64,000 nt of DNA from Pseudomonas denitrificans (nom. rej.). GTDB lineage: Bacteria > Pseudomonadota > Gammaproteobacteria > Pseudomonadales > Pseudomonadaceae. Below, piece by piece: positions 1 through 8,841 of the stretch (position 1 is its first letter; each line of letters begins with the position of its first letter). A model generated the notes under the pieces. It had not been told where the DNA came from and made no database searches. It saw only the letters and a list, made by a program, of their open reading frames with translations. Both the position numbers and the translations under genes were made by a program. The stretch lies in contig NZ_CP043626.1 in NCBI RefSeq assembly GCF_008807415.1, positions 4,998,501 to 5,062,500 on the forward strand, written 5' to 3'.

Positions 1-1
1 G

Positions 2-508
2 ACCATCGCCAACGATGGCCAGGTCACCGTCGACATGGGCCCGCCGCGCCTGCAACCCGAGCAGGTGCCGTTCCAGGCCGGTGCCGAAGCGCTGAGCTAC
101 CCCCTCGAAGTGGACGGCCAGCAGTACCAGCTGGCGGCCATCTCCATGGGCAACCCGCACGGCGTGCTGCGCGTGGATGACGTGGACAGCGCTCCGGTGC
201 GCACCCTGGGGCCGAAGCTGGAAATCCACGAAAGCTTCCCGCAGAAGGCCAACATCGGCTTCCTGCAGATCGTCAATCCGCACCAGGCGCGCCTGCGCGT
301 CTGGGAACGCGGCGCCGGCGAGACGCTGGCCTGCGGCACCGGCGCCTGCGCCGCCGCGGTCGCCGGCATCCGCCAGGGCTGGCTGCAATCGCCGGTACAG
401 ATCGACCTTCCCGGCGGACGGTTGTCCATCGAGTGGGCAGGACCGGGTCAGCCCGTTATGATGACCGGGCCCGCCGTGCGGGTGTTCGAAGGCCAGGTAC
501 GTCTATAA
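2..508 (+). CDS. dapF: Diaminopimelate epimerase, C-terminal part (5' end outside window)
   Basis: Interconverts LL- and meso-diaminopimelate for lysine and peptidoglycan synthesis in the cytoplasm. The window starts inside the gene: 168 codons are visible, roughly the last 60% of a protein that is usually about 275 residues. The second catalytic cysteine lies in the motif [10 protein letters not shown], and the substrate-binding NPHGV motif is also visible. The first catalytic Cys lies upstream of the window. The gene is followed 11 bases later by the DUF484 gene and then xerC and a HAD phosphatase, the conserved gammaproteobacterial dapF-DUF484-xerC-HAD operon. Confidence 0.97.
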   Translation, partial: TIANDGQVTVDMGPPRLQPEQVPFQAGAEALSYPLEVDGQQYQLAAISMGNPHGVLRVDDVDSAPVRTLGPKLEIHESFPQKANIGFLQIVNPHQARLRVWERGAGETLACGTGACAAAVAGIRQGWLQSPVQIDLPGGRLSIEWAGPGQPVMMTGPAVRVFEGQVRL

Positions 509-519
509 CCGGGACGCTT

Positions 520-1221
520 ATGACCGATACTCCGCAGGACCCCACCGTTACGCTCGAAGCCGAACAGGTCGCCGACTATCTTCGCCGGCACCCTGAATTC
601 TTCGTCGATCATGACGAGCTGATCCCGGATATGCGCATTCCGCACCAGCCGGGCGACGCCGTGTCGCTGGTGGAGCGCCAGGTACGCCTGCTGCGCGAGC
701 GCAACATCGAGATGCGCCATCGGCTGTCGCAGCTGATGGACGTGGCCCGCGACAACGACCGGCTGTTCGACAAGACCCGCCGCCTGGTGCTCGACCTGCT
801 CGACGCCACCAGCCTCGAGGAAATCGTCAGCACGACGGAAGACAGTCTGCGCCACGAATTCCTCGTGCCTTACGTCAGCCTGATCCTGTTCAGCGACAAC
901 AACCTGCCGGTGGGCCGTTCGGTGAGCAGCGCCGAGGCGCACCAGGCGATCGGCGGCCTGCTGTCGGGCGGCAAGACCGTCTGCGGCGTGCTGCGCCCCC
1001 ACGAGCTGGCCTTCCTGTTCTGCGAAAGCGAACGCGAGCAGGTCGGCTCCGCCGCCGTGGTGCCGCTGACCTTCCAGGGCCTGCACGGTGTGCTGGCGAT
1101 CGGCAGCCCCGACCCGCAGCACTACAAGAGCTCGCTGGGCACCCTGTTCCTGGGCTACGTCGCCGAAGTCCTCGCGCGGACCCTGCCGCGCTTCTCCACG
1201 CCACTGCGCTCGGTGCGCTGA
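520..1221 (+). CDS. DUF484 family protein
   Basis: A 233-residue cytoplasmic protein of the DUF484 family, which has a GAF-like C-terminal half; its biochemical role is not established. I chose the ATG at 520, 11 bases after dapF, because it gives the usual DUF484 length and the characteristic beginning with [12 protein letters not shown] near residue 20. A heptad-rich helix follows ([19 protein letters not shown]), then the GAF-like part ending in the [12 protein letters not shown] helix. The same gene lies between dapF and xerC in many gammaproteobacteria, so a link with XerC or cell-wall or chromosome events is inferred from context only. Confidence 0.9.
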   Translation: MTDTPQDPTVTLEAEQVADYLRRHPEFFVDHDELIPDMRIPHQPGDAVSLVERQVRLLRERNIEMRHRLSQLMDVARDNDRLFDKTRRLVLDLLDATSLEEIVSTTEDSLRHEFLVPYVSLILFSDNNLPVGRSVSSAEAHQAIGGLLSGGKTVCGVLRPHELAFLFCESEREQVGSAAVVPLTFQGLHGVLAIGSPDPQHYKSSLGTLFLGYVAEVLARTLPRFSTPLRSVR

Positions 1222-1255
1222 TCCCGCCGGGCCTTCACCGCAGGGAGCTGATCGC

Positions 1256-2161
1256 TTGTCGCTCGAAGCCGATCTGGATGCCTACCTGGAACACCTGCGC
1301 AGCGAACGCCAGGTGTCCGTCCATACCCTCGACGGCTATCGCCGCGACCTGCTGCGCCTCGCCGCGCTCTGCGAAAAGTCCTCGCTGAACGAGTGGCCCG
1401 CGCTGCAGGTGCGCGACCTGCGCATGTTCGTCGCCCGCCTGCACCAGCAGGGCCTCGCCAGCCGCAGCCTGGCGCGCCTGCTGTCGGCCACGCGCGGGCT
1501 GTACCAGTACCTGATCCGCGAAGGCCGCTGCCGGCACAACCCCGCCGACGGCCTCGCCGCGCCCAAGGGCGCACGCAAGCTGCCGCGTACCCTGGACACC
1601 GACCGCACCGCGCAACTGCTCGACGGTGGTGTCGAGGACGATTTCATCGCCCGCCGCGACCAGGCGCTGCTGGAGCTGTTCTATTCCTCGGGCCTGCGCC
1701 TCTCCGAACTGGTCGGCCTCGACCTGGAGTGGCTGGACCTCAAGGACGGCCTGGTGCGCGTGCACGGCAAGGGCAACAAGGTGCGCGAACTGCCGGTCGG
1801 CCGCGCCGCGCGGCAGGCCATCGAAAACTGGCTGCCGCTGCGCGCCCTCGCCTCGCCACAGGACAACGCCGTGTTCATCGGCCGCAGCGGCAAGCGCCTG
1901 ACGCCCCGCGCGATCCAGCTGCGCGTGCGCGAAGCCGGTGTGCGCGAGCTGGGCCAGCACCTGCATCCGCACATGCTGAGGCACTCCTTCGCCAGTCATA
2001 TGCTGGAGTCCTCCCAGGACCTGCGCGCAGTGCAGGAGCTGCTCGGCCACGCCGACATCGCCACCACGCAGATCTACACCCACCTGGACTTCCAGCACCT
2101 CGCCACGGTCTATGACCAGGCGCACCCACGGGCACGCCGTAAACCCGGAGCAGAAGAATGA
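1256..2161 (+). CDS. xerC: Tyrosine recombinase XerC (Sss)
   Basis: Site-specific recombinase that with XerD resolves chromosome dimers at dif at the FtsK-marked septum. The start is taken as TTG at 1256, preceded by the ribosome-binding site CAGGGAG, giving 301 residues, the usual XerC length. The N-terminal SAM-like core-binding domain covers about residues 1-90 and the catalytic domain the rest. The catalytic residues are visible: Arg in SSGLRLSEL, Lys after VRVHGKG, His and Arg in HMLRHSF, His in LLGHADI and the nucleophilic Tyr in QIYTHLD. The stop overlaps the next gene's start (ATGA), which implies translational coupling. The Pseudomonas name sss refers to its role in phase variation and rhizosphere colonisation. 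Confidence 0.95.
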   Translation: MSLEADLDAYLEHLRSERQVSVHTLDGYRRDLLRLAALCEKSSLNEWPALQVRDLRMFVARLHQQGLASRSLARLLSATRGLYQYLIREGRCRHNPADGLAAPKGARKLPRTLDTDRTAQLLDGGVEDDFIARRDQALLELFYSSGLRLSELVGLDLEWLDLKDGLVRVHGKGNKVRELPVGRAARQAIENWLPLRALASPQDNAVFIGRSGKRLTPRAIQLRVREAGVRELGQHLHPHMLRHSFASHMLESSQDLRAVQELLGHADIATTQIYTHLDFQHLATVYDQAHPRARRKPGAEE

Positions 2162-2850
2162 GTATCCGTCTGGTCACCTTCGACCTCGATGACACGCTGT
2201 GGGACGTCGCCCCGGTGATGAACAGCGCGGAAGCCACCCTGCGCGACTGGCTGGCAGTGAATGCCACGCAGTTGGGCCCGGTGCCCATCGAACACCTGTG
2301 GGCGATCCGCTCGCGGCTGATGGAGCAGGACCCGATGCTCCGGCACCGCCTGAGCGAACTGCGCCGGCGCATCCTGTTCCACGCCCTGCTCGACGCGGGT
2401 TATCCACAAGCCGAGGCCAGCGACCTGGCCGAAGCCGGGTTCCAGACCTTCCTCCACGCGCGACACCAGGTGGCGCTGTTCCCCGAGGTGCACCCGACCC
2501 TGGAGCAACTGGCCAACCGCTTCATCCTCGGCGTGCTCACCAATGGCAACGCCGACGTGCGCCGCCTGGGCCTGGCCGATTACTTCCAGTTCGCCCTGTG
2601 CGCGGAAGAACTCGGCGTCGGCAAACCTGATCCACACCCGTTCCAGGAAGCACTCAAGCGCGGCGGCGTGGCGGCGGAACACGCCGTGCACATCGGCGAC
2701 CACCCCAGCGATGACATCGCCGGCGCGCGTCGCGCGGGCATGAAGGCGATCTGGTTCAACCCGGCGCGCAAGCCATGGGACGGCGAAGAGGCGCCCAGCG
2801 CGATCATCCACAACCTGTCCGAGCTGCCCGGCGTTCTAGCAAATCTGTAG
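2158..2850 (+). CDS. HAD-superfamily hydrolase (YigB-like phosphatase)
   Basis: A 230-residue haloacid-dehalogenase-type phosphatase, cytoplasmic. Motif I is FDLDDTLWD (nucleophile Asp and general acid Asp), motif II is the Thr in GVLTNGN, the motif III Lys is in GVGKPDPHP, and motif IV is HIGDHPSDD, so the active site looks complete. The alpha-helical cap lies between motifs I and II. The gene overlaps xerC by four bases (ATGA) and is the last gene of the dapF operon. E. coli YigB, in the same position after xerC, dephosphorylates FMN among other substrates; the substrate here is inferred only by that synteny. Confidence 0.9.
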   Translation: MSIRLVTFDLDDTLWDVAPVMNSAEATLRDWLAVNATQLGPVPIEHLWAIRSRLMEQDPMLRHRLSELRRRILFHALLDAGYPQAEASDLAEAGFQTFLHARHQVALFPEVHPTLEQLANRFILGVLTNGNADVRRLGLADYFQFALCAEELGVGKPDPHPFQEALKRGGVAAEHAVHIGDHPSDDIAGARRAGMKAIWFNPARKPWDGEEAPSAIIHNLSELPGVLANL

Positions 2851-2864
2851 GTGCGGACCAGACC

Positions 2865-2940
2865 CTAGGGCGCATAACCCGGAACGGGTTATCCGCCGAT
2901 TGCGTCGCGGCGGATAACGCTGGCGCGTTATGCGCCCTAC
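2865..2940. repeat. 76-bp palindromic intergenic repeat (GTAGGGCGCATAACCC type)
   Basis: A REP-like unit starting TAGGGCGCATAACCC and ending in its inverse TTATGCGCCCTAC, with an inner inverted pair GTTATCCGCCG / CGGCGGATAAC. Near-identical copies lie at 13402-13477 and 14553-14628. It lies just after the HAD phosphatase stop and before the shared terminator. Confidence 0.85.
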
Positions 2941-2975
2941 GATTTGTAGGAGCGGCCGCCAGACATACGCGGACA

Positions 2976-3018
2976 TGAAAAAGCCCCGCCGCTCCTCACG
3001 GAACGGCGGGGCTTTTCA
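2976..3018. terminator. Bidirectional intrinsic terminator between HAD gene and sutA
   Basis: A GC-rich stem AAAAGCCCCGCCG / CGGCGGGGCTTTT with an 8-10 base loop, flanked by A-run on one side and T-run on the other, so it can work in both directions. It closes the dapF operon on the plus strand and sutA on the minus strand. Confidence 0.85.
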
Positions 3019-3032
3019 TGTCGCGTCAGATA

Positions 3033-3365
3033 TCAGATAGGGCGGCTGCCGTATTTGCTATCCGGCTTCTTGGGCGGGTCGGCCACGACGTTCGGCTCGA
3101 TCTCCTGCACCTTGCCACCGCGAGTGAGGAATTCCTCCATCGCGCGAGCCAGTGCATCACGATCCTTCTGCTTGGCTTCGACCGAGGGCAGTTCCTCTTC
3201 TTCCGCAGCGGCCTTGGCTTTCTTGCCACCGCCCTTGGGAGAAGGGGCTTCATCCCCATCGCCGCTGTCTGCTTCGGCGTCGCTGTCGTCCGCTGCGGCG
3301 AGTTCCTCGCCATCGTCCTCGTCAGCGCCGTCCAGCTCGTCCTGTTCCAGTTCTTCGTCGCTCAT
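3033..3365 (-). CDS. sutA: RNA-polymerase-associated slow-growth regulator SutA
   Basis: A 110-residue, very acidic protein recognised as SutA of Pseudomonas. SutA binds RNA polymerase, affects initiation and raises expression of ribosomal and maintenance genes during slow growth. Residues 1-55 are an intrinsically disordered Glu/Asp-rich tail (MSDEELEQDELDGADED). A central helix includes KQKDRDALARAMEEFL, and the conserved C-terminal tail ends PKKPDSKYGSRPI. The middle carries a short low-complexity insertion, PKGGGKKAKAAAEEEE. It is monocistronic on the minus strand between a terminator and yjbQ, as in P. aeruginosa. Identification rests on the tail and helix motifs and on synteny. Confidence 0.9.
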   Translation of the reverse strand: MSDEELEQDELDGADEDDGEELAAADDSDAEADSGDGDEAPSPKGGGKKAKAAAEEEELPSVEAKQKDRDALARAMEEFLTRGGKVQEIEPNVVADPPKKPDSKYGSRPI

Positions 3366-3443
3366 TGTTCAACCTCTGTGGTGCTGCAAAGCACGTTAGT
3401 TATAGCCCAGCTGCGCGCTTTGACGAACGCCGCCGGAAAAAAT

Positions 3444-3869
3444 TCATACAAGCTCGCCCTGCCAGGTCGCCACGATCTTTCGCGGCCCGCCGTGGTCGCG
3501 GTGCTCGCCCAGATAGATACCTTGCCAGGTGCCCATTGCCAAGCCTCCCTCCTGTATCGGCAGCGTCAGCTGACAGCCCAGCAGGCTCGACTTGAAATGC
3601 GCCGGAAGGTCGTCCGGACCTTCGTAGTCATGTTCATAGCCGCTCTCGCCCTGGGGCACCAGGCGATTGAAGAATCGCTCGAAATCGCGGCGCACCGAGG
3701 GGTCGGCATTCTCATTGACCGTCAGCGAAGCGGAGGTGTGCTGCAACAGCAGGTGCAGCAGGCCGACCCGGCACTTCGACAACTCCGGCAGCGCGGCCAG
3801 GATCTCGTCGGTGACCAGGTGGAAACCTCGCGGGCGAGGGCGCAGGGTGATGGTCTTCTGCTGCCACAT
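3444..3869 (-). CDS. yjbQ: YjbQ family protein (secondary thiamine-phosphate synthase-like, UPF0047)
   Basis: A 141-residue YjbQ-family protein. Members have weak thiamine-phosphate synthase activity and some rescue thiE mutants, but the physiological role is unsettled. The ATG at 3869 (MWQQKTITL) is preferred to an upstream in-frame TTG because it gives the normal family start. Family signatures visible are [24 protein letters not shown], the central HFKSSLLG and the C-terminal [12 protein letters not shown], with conserved histidines likely to bind metal. It stands alone between sutA and amtB on the same strand. Confidence 0.88.
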   Translation of the reverse strand: MWQQKTITLRPRPRGFHLVTDEILAALPELSKCRVGLLHLLLQHTSASLTVNENADPSVRRDFERFFNRLVPQGESGYEHDYEGPDDLPAHFKSSLLGCQLTLPIQEGGLAMGTWQGIYLGEHRDHGGPRKIVATWQGELV

Positions 3870-3924
3870 GGCGGGCAATCCTTGCGTCGCTAACGGTGAT
3901 GCGCGCGCATTCTAGCGTGCTGAT

Positions 3925-3957
3925 CGAAAAAACAAAGGGCGCCCGAGGGCGCCCTTC
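3925..3957 (-). terminator. Intrinsic terminator after amtB
   Basis: Read on the minus strand, the stem AAGGGCGCCC / GGGCGCCCTT with a 2-3 base loop is followed by TTGTTTTTT, right after the amtB stop. Confidence 0.8.
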
Positions 3958-3976
3958 GTCGAACTTGCGCGAACCC

Positions 3977-5311
3977 TTACAGGTTGTAGCCGCGCTCGTT
4001 GTGCAGGGAGAGGTCCAGACCCACGGTTTCCTCTTCCTCGGAGACGCGCAGGCCCATGACCAGGTCCAGGACCTTGAGGATCACGAAGCTGACGATACCG
4101 GTGTAGACGATGGTGAAGGCCACACCCTTGAACTGGGTGAACAGCTGCGCGCCGATGTCGGTCACGGTGCCGAAGCCGCCCAGTGCCGGGGCTGCGAACA
4201 CGCCGGTGAGCAGGGCGCCGACGATACCGCCGACAGCGTGCACGCCGAAGGCGTCCAGGGAATCGTCGTAGCCGACGGCGCGCTTGAGGCTGGTGGCGGC
4301 GAAGAAGCAGATCACGCCAGCGGACAGACCGATGACGATGGCGCCCATCGGGCCACAGGTACCGGCAGCCGGGGTGATGGCGACCAGGCCGGCAACCACG
4401 CCCGAAGCGATGCCCAGGGCGCTCGGCTTACCGTGGGTGATCCACTCGGCGAACATCCAGCCCAGGGCGGCGGCGGCGGTGGCGATCTGGGTGACCAGCA
4501 TGGCCATGCCGGCGGTGCCGTTGGCGGCAGCGGCGGAACCGGCGTTGAAGCCGAACCAGCCGATCCACAGCAGGGCGGCGCCGATCAGGGTGTAGCCCAG
4601 GTTGTGCGGGGCCATGGCAGCGGTCGGGTAGCCCTTGCGCTTGCCGAGGACGATGCACGCCACCAGGCCAGCGATACCGGCGTTGATGTGCACCACGGTG
4701 CCGCCGGCGAAGTCCAGCACGCCCCAGTCCCACATCAGGCCGCCGTCACCGCTCCAGACCATGTGGGCGATCGGTGCGTAGACCAGGGTGAACCACAGCG
4801 CGGTGAAGATCAGCATGGCCGAGAACTTCATGCGCTCGGCGAAGGCGCCGACGATCAGGGCCGGCGTGATGATCGCGAAGGTCATCTGGAACATCACGAA
4901 GACGCTCTCAGGGAACAGCGCGGCGGCGGAAGTCAGGCCGCTGGTGGTCAGGCCGCTGAGGAAGGCCTTGTCCAGTCCGCCGACGAAGGAAGCGAAGTTG
5001 ACCACGCCCTTTTCCATACCGACGGTATCGAAGGCCAGGCTGTAGCCGTAGACGACCCAGAGGATGCTGATCAGCGCGGTGATCGCAAAGCACTGCATCA
5101 TGATCGACAGGACGTTCTTGGCGCGCACCATGCCGCCGTAGAACAGCGCCAGGCCAGGGATGGTCATCAGCAGCACCAGGGCGCTGGAAATCAGCATCCA
5201 GGCGGTGTCGCCGCTGTTCAGGACGGGGGCCGCAGCCTCGTCGGCCAAGGCCAGACCGGGCATTGCGAGGGGCAATAGGGCGCCTAGCCCTGCGTATTTG
5301 CGCAGAGTCAT
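3977..5311 (-). CDS. amtB: Ammonium transporter AmtB
   Basis: Inner-membrane ammonium channel of the Amt/Mep/Rh family, 444 residues. It has a cleavable signal sequence (about residues 1-23, ending ALADEAAAP) followed by eleven predicted membrane helices. Typical motifs include the Amt signature around DFAGGTVVHINAGIAGLV and the pore histidines in VVHINAG and FGVHAVGG. It is downstream of glnK with a 42-base gap, the classic glnK-amtB operon in which uridylylation-sensitive GlnK binds and closes AmtB when nitrogen is plentiful. Expression is expected to be driven by sigma-54/NtrC from the promoter upstream of glnK. Confidence 0.96.
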   Translation of the reverse strand: MTLRKYAGLGALLPLAMPGLALADEAAAPVLNSGDTAWMLISSALVLLMTIPGLALFYGGMVRAKNVLSIMMQCFAITALISILWVVYGYSLAFDTVGMEKGVVNFASFVGGLDKAFLSGLTTSGLTSAAALFPESVFVMFQMTFAIITPALIVGAFAERMKFSAMLIFTALWFTLVYAPIAHMVWSGDGGLMWDWGVLDFAGGTVVHINAGIAGLVACIVLGKRKGYPTAAMAPHNLGYTLIGAALLWIGWFGFNAGSAAAANGTAGMAMLVTQIATAAAALGWMFAEWITHGKPSALGIASGVVAGLVAITPAAGTCGPMGAIVIGLSAGVICFFAATSLKRAVGYDDSLDAFGVHAVGGIVGALLTGVFAAPALGGFGTVTDIGAQLFTQFKGVAFTIVYTGIVSFVILKVLDLVMGLRVSEEEETVGLDLSLHNERGYNL

Positions 5312-5353
5312 TGTTGTTTCTCCTGGGGCGTGGGGGTTCGGTGTGGGCTTGGC

Positions 5354-6095
<742 letters not shown>

Positions 6096-6383
6096 ATGCT
6101 GCCGCCCAAAGCCTTCCTCGATGCCATCAGCCAACAAGCCGGACGTCTGTTCGGTGGCGAATCGCCCCTGCCGAAGGCCGAGCTGGAAGCCCAGTTCAAG
6201 GTTCTGATGCAGAGCGCCTTCAGCAAGCTCGACCTGGTCAGCCGCGACGAATTCGACAGCCAGATGGTCGTCCTCGCGCGCACCCGCGCCCGTCTCGAGG
6301 CGCTGGAAGCGAAGGTCGCGGAGATGGAAGCCAGGCTCTCGCCCGCCGACACCGCCGCACCTGCCCCCGCCGCCGAAGAATAA
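6096..6383 (+). CDS. ubiK: Ubiquinone biosynthesis accessory factor UbiK (YqiC/BMFP)
   Basis: A 95-residue protein of the BMFP/DUF526 family, now UbiK, which binds UbiJ and assists the cytoplasmic Ubi complex that makes ubiquinone. The conserved N terminus is LPPKAFLDAI, followed by EAQFKVLMQSAFSKLDLVSR and a C-terminal trimeric coiled coil (RTRARLEALEAKVAEMEARL). The tail is Ala/Pro-rich. It is followed 38 bases later by comM in the same direction, the usual Pseudomonas arrangement near glnK. Confidence 0.9.
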   Translation: MLPPKAFLDAISQQAGRLFGGESPLPKAELEAQFKVLMQSAFSKLDLVSRDEFDSQMVVLARTRARLEALEAKVAEMEARLSPADTAAPAPAAEE

Positions 6384-6421
6384 GTCCCGCCTGGCGGGCG
6401 GCATGCGATCAGGAGTGATCC

Positions 6422-7912
6422 ATGTCCCTCGCCATCGTCCATAGCCGCGCCCAGGTCGGTGTGGAAGCGCCCGGCGTCACCGTCGAGGCGCACCTGGCCA
6501 ACGGCCTGCCTTCACTGACCCTGGTCGGCCTGCCCGAAGGCGCCGTGAAGGAGAGCAAGGACCGCGTGCGCAGCGCCCTGCTCAACTCGGGCTTCGACTT
6601 CCCCAACCGCCGCATCACCCTGAATCTCGCCCCGGCCGACCTGCCCAAGGACGGCGGGCGCTTCGACCTGGCCATCGCCCTGGGCATACTCGCCGCCAGC
6701 GGCCAGTTGGCCGATGCCGCCGGGCTGGATGGGCTCGAATGCCTGGGCGAACTGGCTCTCTCCGGTACGCTGCGGCCGGTCCCCGGTGTACTGCCCGCCG
6801 CGCTGGCAGCCCGTGCTGCCGGACGCGCGCTGGTGGTGCCGAAGGAGAACGCCGAGGAAGCCAGCCTCGCCAGCGGCCTGACCGTCTACGCCGTCGGCCA
6901 CCTGCTGGAGCTGGCCGCGCACTTCAGCGGCCAGGAACGCCTGCGCCCTTACGAAGCCAACGGCCTGATGCGGGTGACACCGCCCTACCCCGATCTCTCG
7001 GAAGTGCAGGGCCAGGCCGCCGCCAAGCGTGCGCTGCTGGTGGCCGCCGCCGGCGCCCACAACCTGCTGTTCAGCGGGCCGCCCGGCACCGGCAAGACCC
7101 TGCTCGCCAGCCGCCTGCCCGGCCTGATGCCGCCGCTGGATGAAGACGAGGCGCTACAGGTGGCGGCGATCCATTCCGTGGCCGGGCGCGGGCCGCTGAC
7201 CCACTGGCCGCAGCGGCCATTCCGCCAGCCACACCACACCGCCTCAGCGCCAGCACTGGTCGGCGGTGGCAGTCGTCCGCAGCCGGGGGAAATCACCCTG
7301 GCCCACGAAGGCGTGCTGTTCCTCGACGAGCTGCCGGAATTCGATCGCAAGGTCCTGGAAGTGCTGCGCGAGCCGCTGGAAGGCGGCGAGATCGTCATTG
7401 CCCGCGCCAATGGCCGCGTGCGCTTCCCGGCGCGCTTCCAGCTGGTGGCGGCGATGAACCCCTGCCCCTGTGGCTATCTGGGCGACCCCAGCGGCCATTG
7501 CCGTTGCTCGCCGGAACAGATCCAGCGCTACCGGGCCAAGCTCTCCGGGCCGCTGCTGGACCGCATCGACCTGCACCTCACCGTCAGCCGGGAAAGCACC
7601 AGCCTCGCACCCAGCGGGCCGAGCACCAGCAGCGCCGAACTGGCTGTGCAGGTCGCCGCCGCGCGCCAGCGCCAGCTTACCCGGCAGGGTTGCGCCAACG
7701 CCTTTCTGACCCTGAAGAAGATGCACCAATATTGTGCATTGAGCCCGGAAGACCAGGCCTGGCTGGAGAAGGCCGGCGAGCGCCTGAACCTGTCACTGCG
7801 CGCCCTGCACCGGATTCTCAAGGTCGCCCGCACCCTCGCCGACCTGCAGCAGGCAGACGACATTGCCCGCCCGCACCTCGCCGAGGCGCTGCAGTACCGC
7901 GCGGGGCACTAG
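6422..7912 (+). CDS. comM: YifB/ComM family Mg-chelatase-like AAA ATPase (branch-migration helicase)
   Basis: A 496-residue hexameric AAA+ ATPase. ComM promotes branch migration during natural transformation and is widespread even in species not known to be competent. The N-terminal Lon-protease-like fold has the YifB start MSLAIVHSRAQVGVEAPGV. The Walker A is GPPGTGKT, the Walker B VLFLDELPEF and the sensor AAMNPCPCGY. A Cys-rich stretch (CPCGYLGDPSGHCRCSP) lies after the ATPase core, and a Mg-chelatase C-terminal domain ends the protein. Its stop codon shares the four bases CTAG with the convergent RidA-family gene. Confidence 0.94.
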   Translation: MSLAIVHSRAQVGVEAPGVTVEAHLANGLPSLTLVGLPEGAVKESKDRVRSALLNSGFDFPNRRITLNLAPADLPKDGGRFDLAIALGILAASGQLADAAGLDGLECLGELALSGTLRPVPGVLPAALAARAAGRALVVPKENAEEASLASGLTVYAVGHLLELAAHFSGQERLRPYEANGLMRVTPPYPDLSEVQGQAAAKRALLVAAAGAHNLLFSGPPGTGKTLLASRLPGLMPPLDEDEALQVAAIHSVAGRGPLTHWPQRPFRQPHHTASAPALVGGGSRPQPGEITLAHEGVLFLDELPEFDRKVLEVLREPLEGGEIVIARANGRVRFPARFQLVAAMNPCPCGYLGDPSGHCRCSPEQIQRYRAKLSGPLLDRIDLHLTVSRESTSLAPSGPSTSSAELAVQVAAARQRQLTRQGCANAFLTLKKMHQYCALSPEDQAWLEKAGERLNLSLRALHRILKVARTLADLQQADDIARPHLAEALQYRAGH

Positions 7913-8397
7913 CCCGGCAGGTCGTGCGCGACGGCGAGCAGATTCAGCTCGACCGTGGCGTTCTTCGGCAACTGATAGACGCCAACCGAAGTGCGCGTGT
8001 GCACACCGGCCGCCCCCAGCACCTCGTACAGCACCGCCGATGCGCCGTCGGCCACCTCGCTCAGTTGGATAAAGTGCTCTGCCGACTGTACGAACACGTT
8101 GAGCTGCAACACTCTGCGCACCCGGTCGAGATCACCCAGCGCCTGCCGCAGCAAGGCCAGCGCGCGCATGACGCAGACCTTGGCAGCCAGTTGGGCATCG
8201 GCCATTGAGACTTCACTGCCCGCCCGGCCGATGACGACGATTTCATCACCCACCCGCGGAATCTGCCCACTGACATGCACCTGGTTTCCTTCGATGAGGA
8301 AAGGCACGTAGTTGCCGCCGATCTTCATTTCACCGCTGAAGTCGTAGCCGAGTTCGGCGGCGATCCTTTCAAACGCAGCAGCGCGCGTCTCGCTCAT
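7909..8397 (-). CDS. RidA/YjgF family protein, YoaB/TdcF-like subgroup
   Basis: A 162-residue member of the Rid superfamily, whose archetype hydrolyses reactive enamine/imine intermediates. ATG at 8397 is chosen over a GTG two codons earlier because AGGGAG sits five bases before it. The conserved arginine that coordinates the substrate carboxylate is present in TRTSVG, followed by LPKNATVELNLLA. The protein is longer at the N terminus than RidA proper (58950-59330) and belongs to the divergent subgroup with the start AAFERIAAELG; its specific substrate is unknown. It converges with comM and sits upstream of the DUF1127 gene on the same strand. Confidence 0.88.
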   Translation of the reverse strand: MSETRAAAFERIAAELGYDFSGEMKIGGNYVPFLIEGNQVHVSGQIPRVGDEIVVIGRAGSEVSMADAQLAAKVCVMRALALLRQALGDLDRVRRVLQLNVFVQSAEHFIQLSEVADGASAVLYEVLGAAGVHTRTSVGVYQLPKNATVELNLLAVAHDLPG

Positions 8398-8425
8398 AAG
8401 CACTCCCTGATGGGTCAGTTTCCGG

Positions 8426-8656
8426 TCAGCAGCGCCAGAACGGCCGCATCGCTTCGATCACCGCCTGCTCGCGGGTGACGCCGATATCCTTCAGCTGCGC
8501 ATCGGACAGCTCCAGCAGCTGCTTGCGGGTACGCACGCGGCGCCAGAACTGCTGCCAGCGGCTTTCCTGCGGGGCGCGCGGAGCTTCGCGCACGCCGGGG
8601 ATCTCCAGCAGTTCCTGTTGGTAAAGGGTCAGCCGCACATCACTCAGGCCGCTCAT
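8426..8656 (-). CDS. DUF1127 domain small protein
   Basis: A 76-residue protein with a C-terminal DUF1127 (YjiS-like) domain: WRRVRTRKQLLELSDAQLKDIGVTR, an Arg-rich short helical motif of about 35 residues. DUF1127 proteins act in some bacteria as small RNA-binding or metabolic adaptors, but the function here is unknown. It is divergent from a MocR-type regulator with a 185-base shared upstream region, which suggests that regulator may control it. The spacing to the RidA-family gene (28 bases) allows cotranscription. Confidence 0.85.
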   Translation of the reverse strand: MSGLSDVRLTLYQQELLEIPGVREAPRAPQESRWQQFWRRVRTRKQLLELSDAQLKDIGVTREQAVIEAMRPFWRC

Positions 8657-8841
8657 GTCGTCACTCCTCCAGTCGAGCTCTTTCGAACGTGGGACTAGCG
8701 TGACGAATCGGCGGAAATCATTACAGATTCAACGCGGTTAAGTTTTTTCCATACAGACTCGAGCGAAATCCTTCTGAATGGCGTATTTTTTCCCGATCTG
8801 TACTGCATTCCGCCGAGTCCGTCCGGCACGGGAGATCTGTC

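Noticed and set aside
2158..2161. Frameshift between xerC and HAD gene
   Set aside because: ATGA overlap is normal translational coupling.
3896..5278. 460-codon open frame opposite amtB
   Set aside because: Shadow of amtB: the third-codon GC bias opens the complementary frame; low-complexity His/Gln/Gly-rich translation, no domain.
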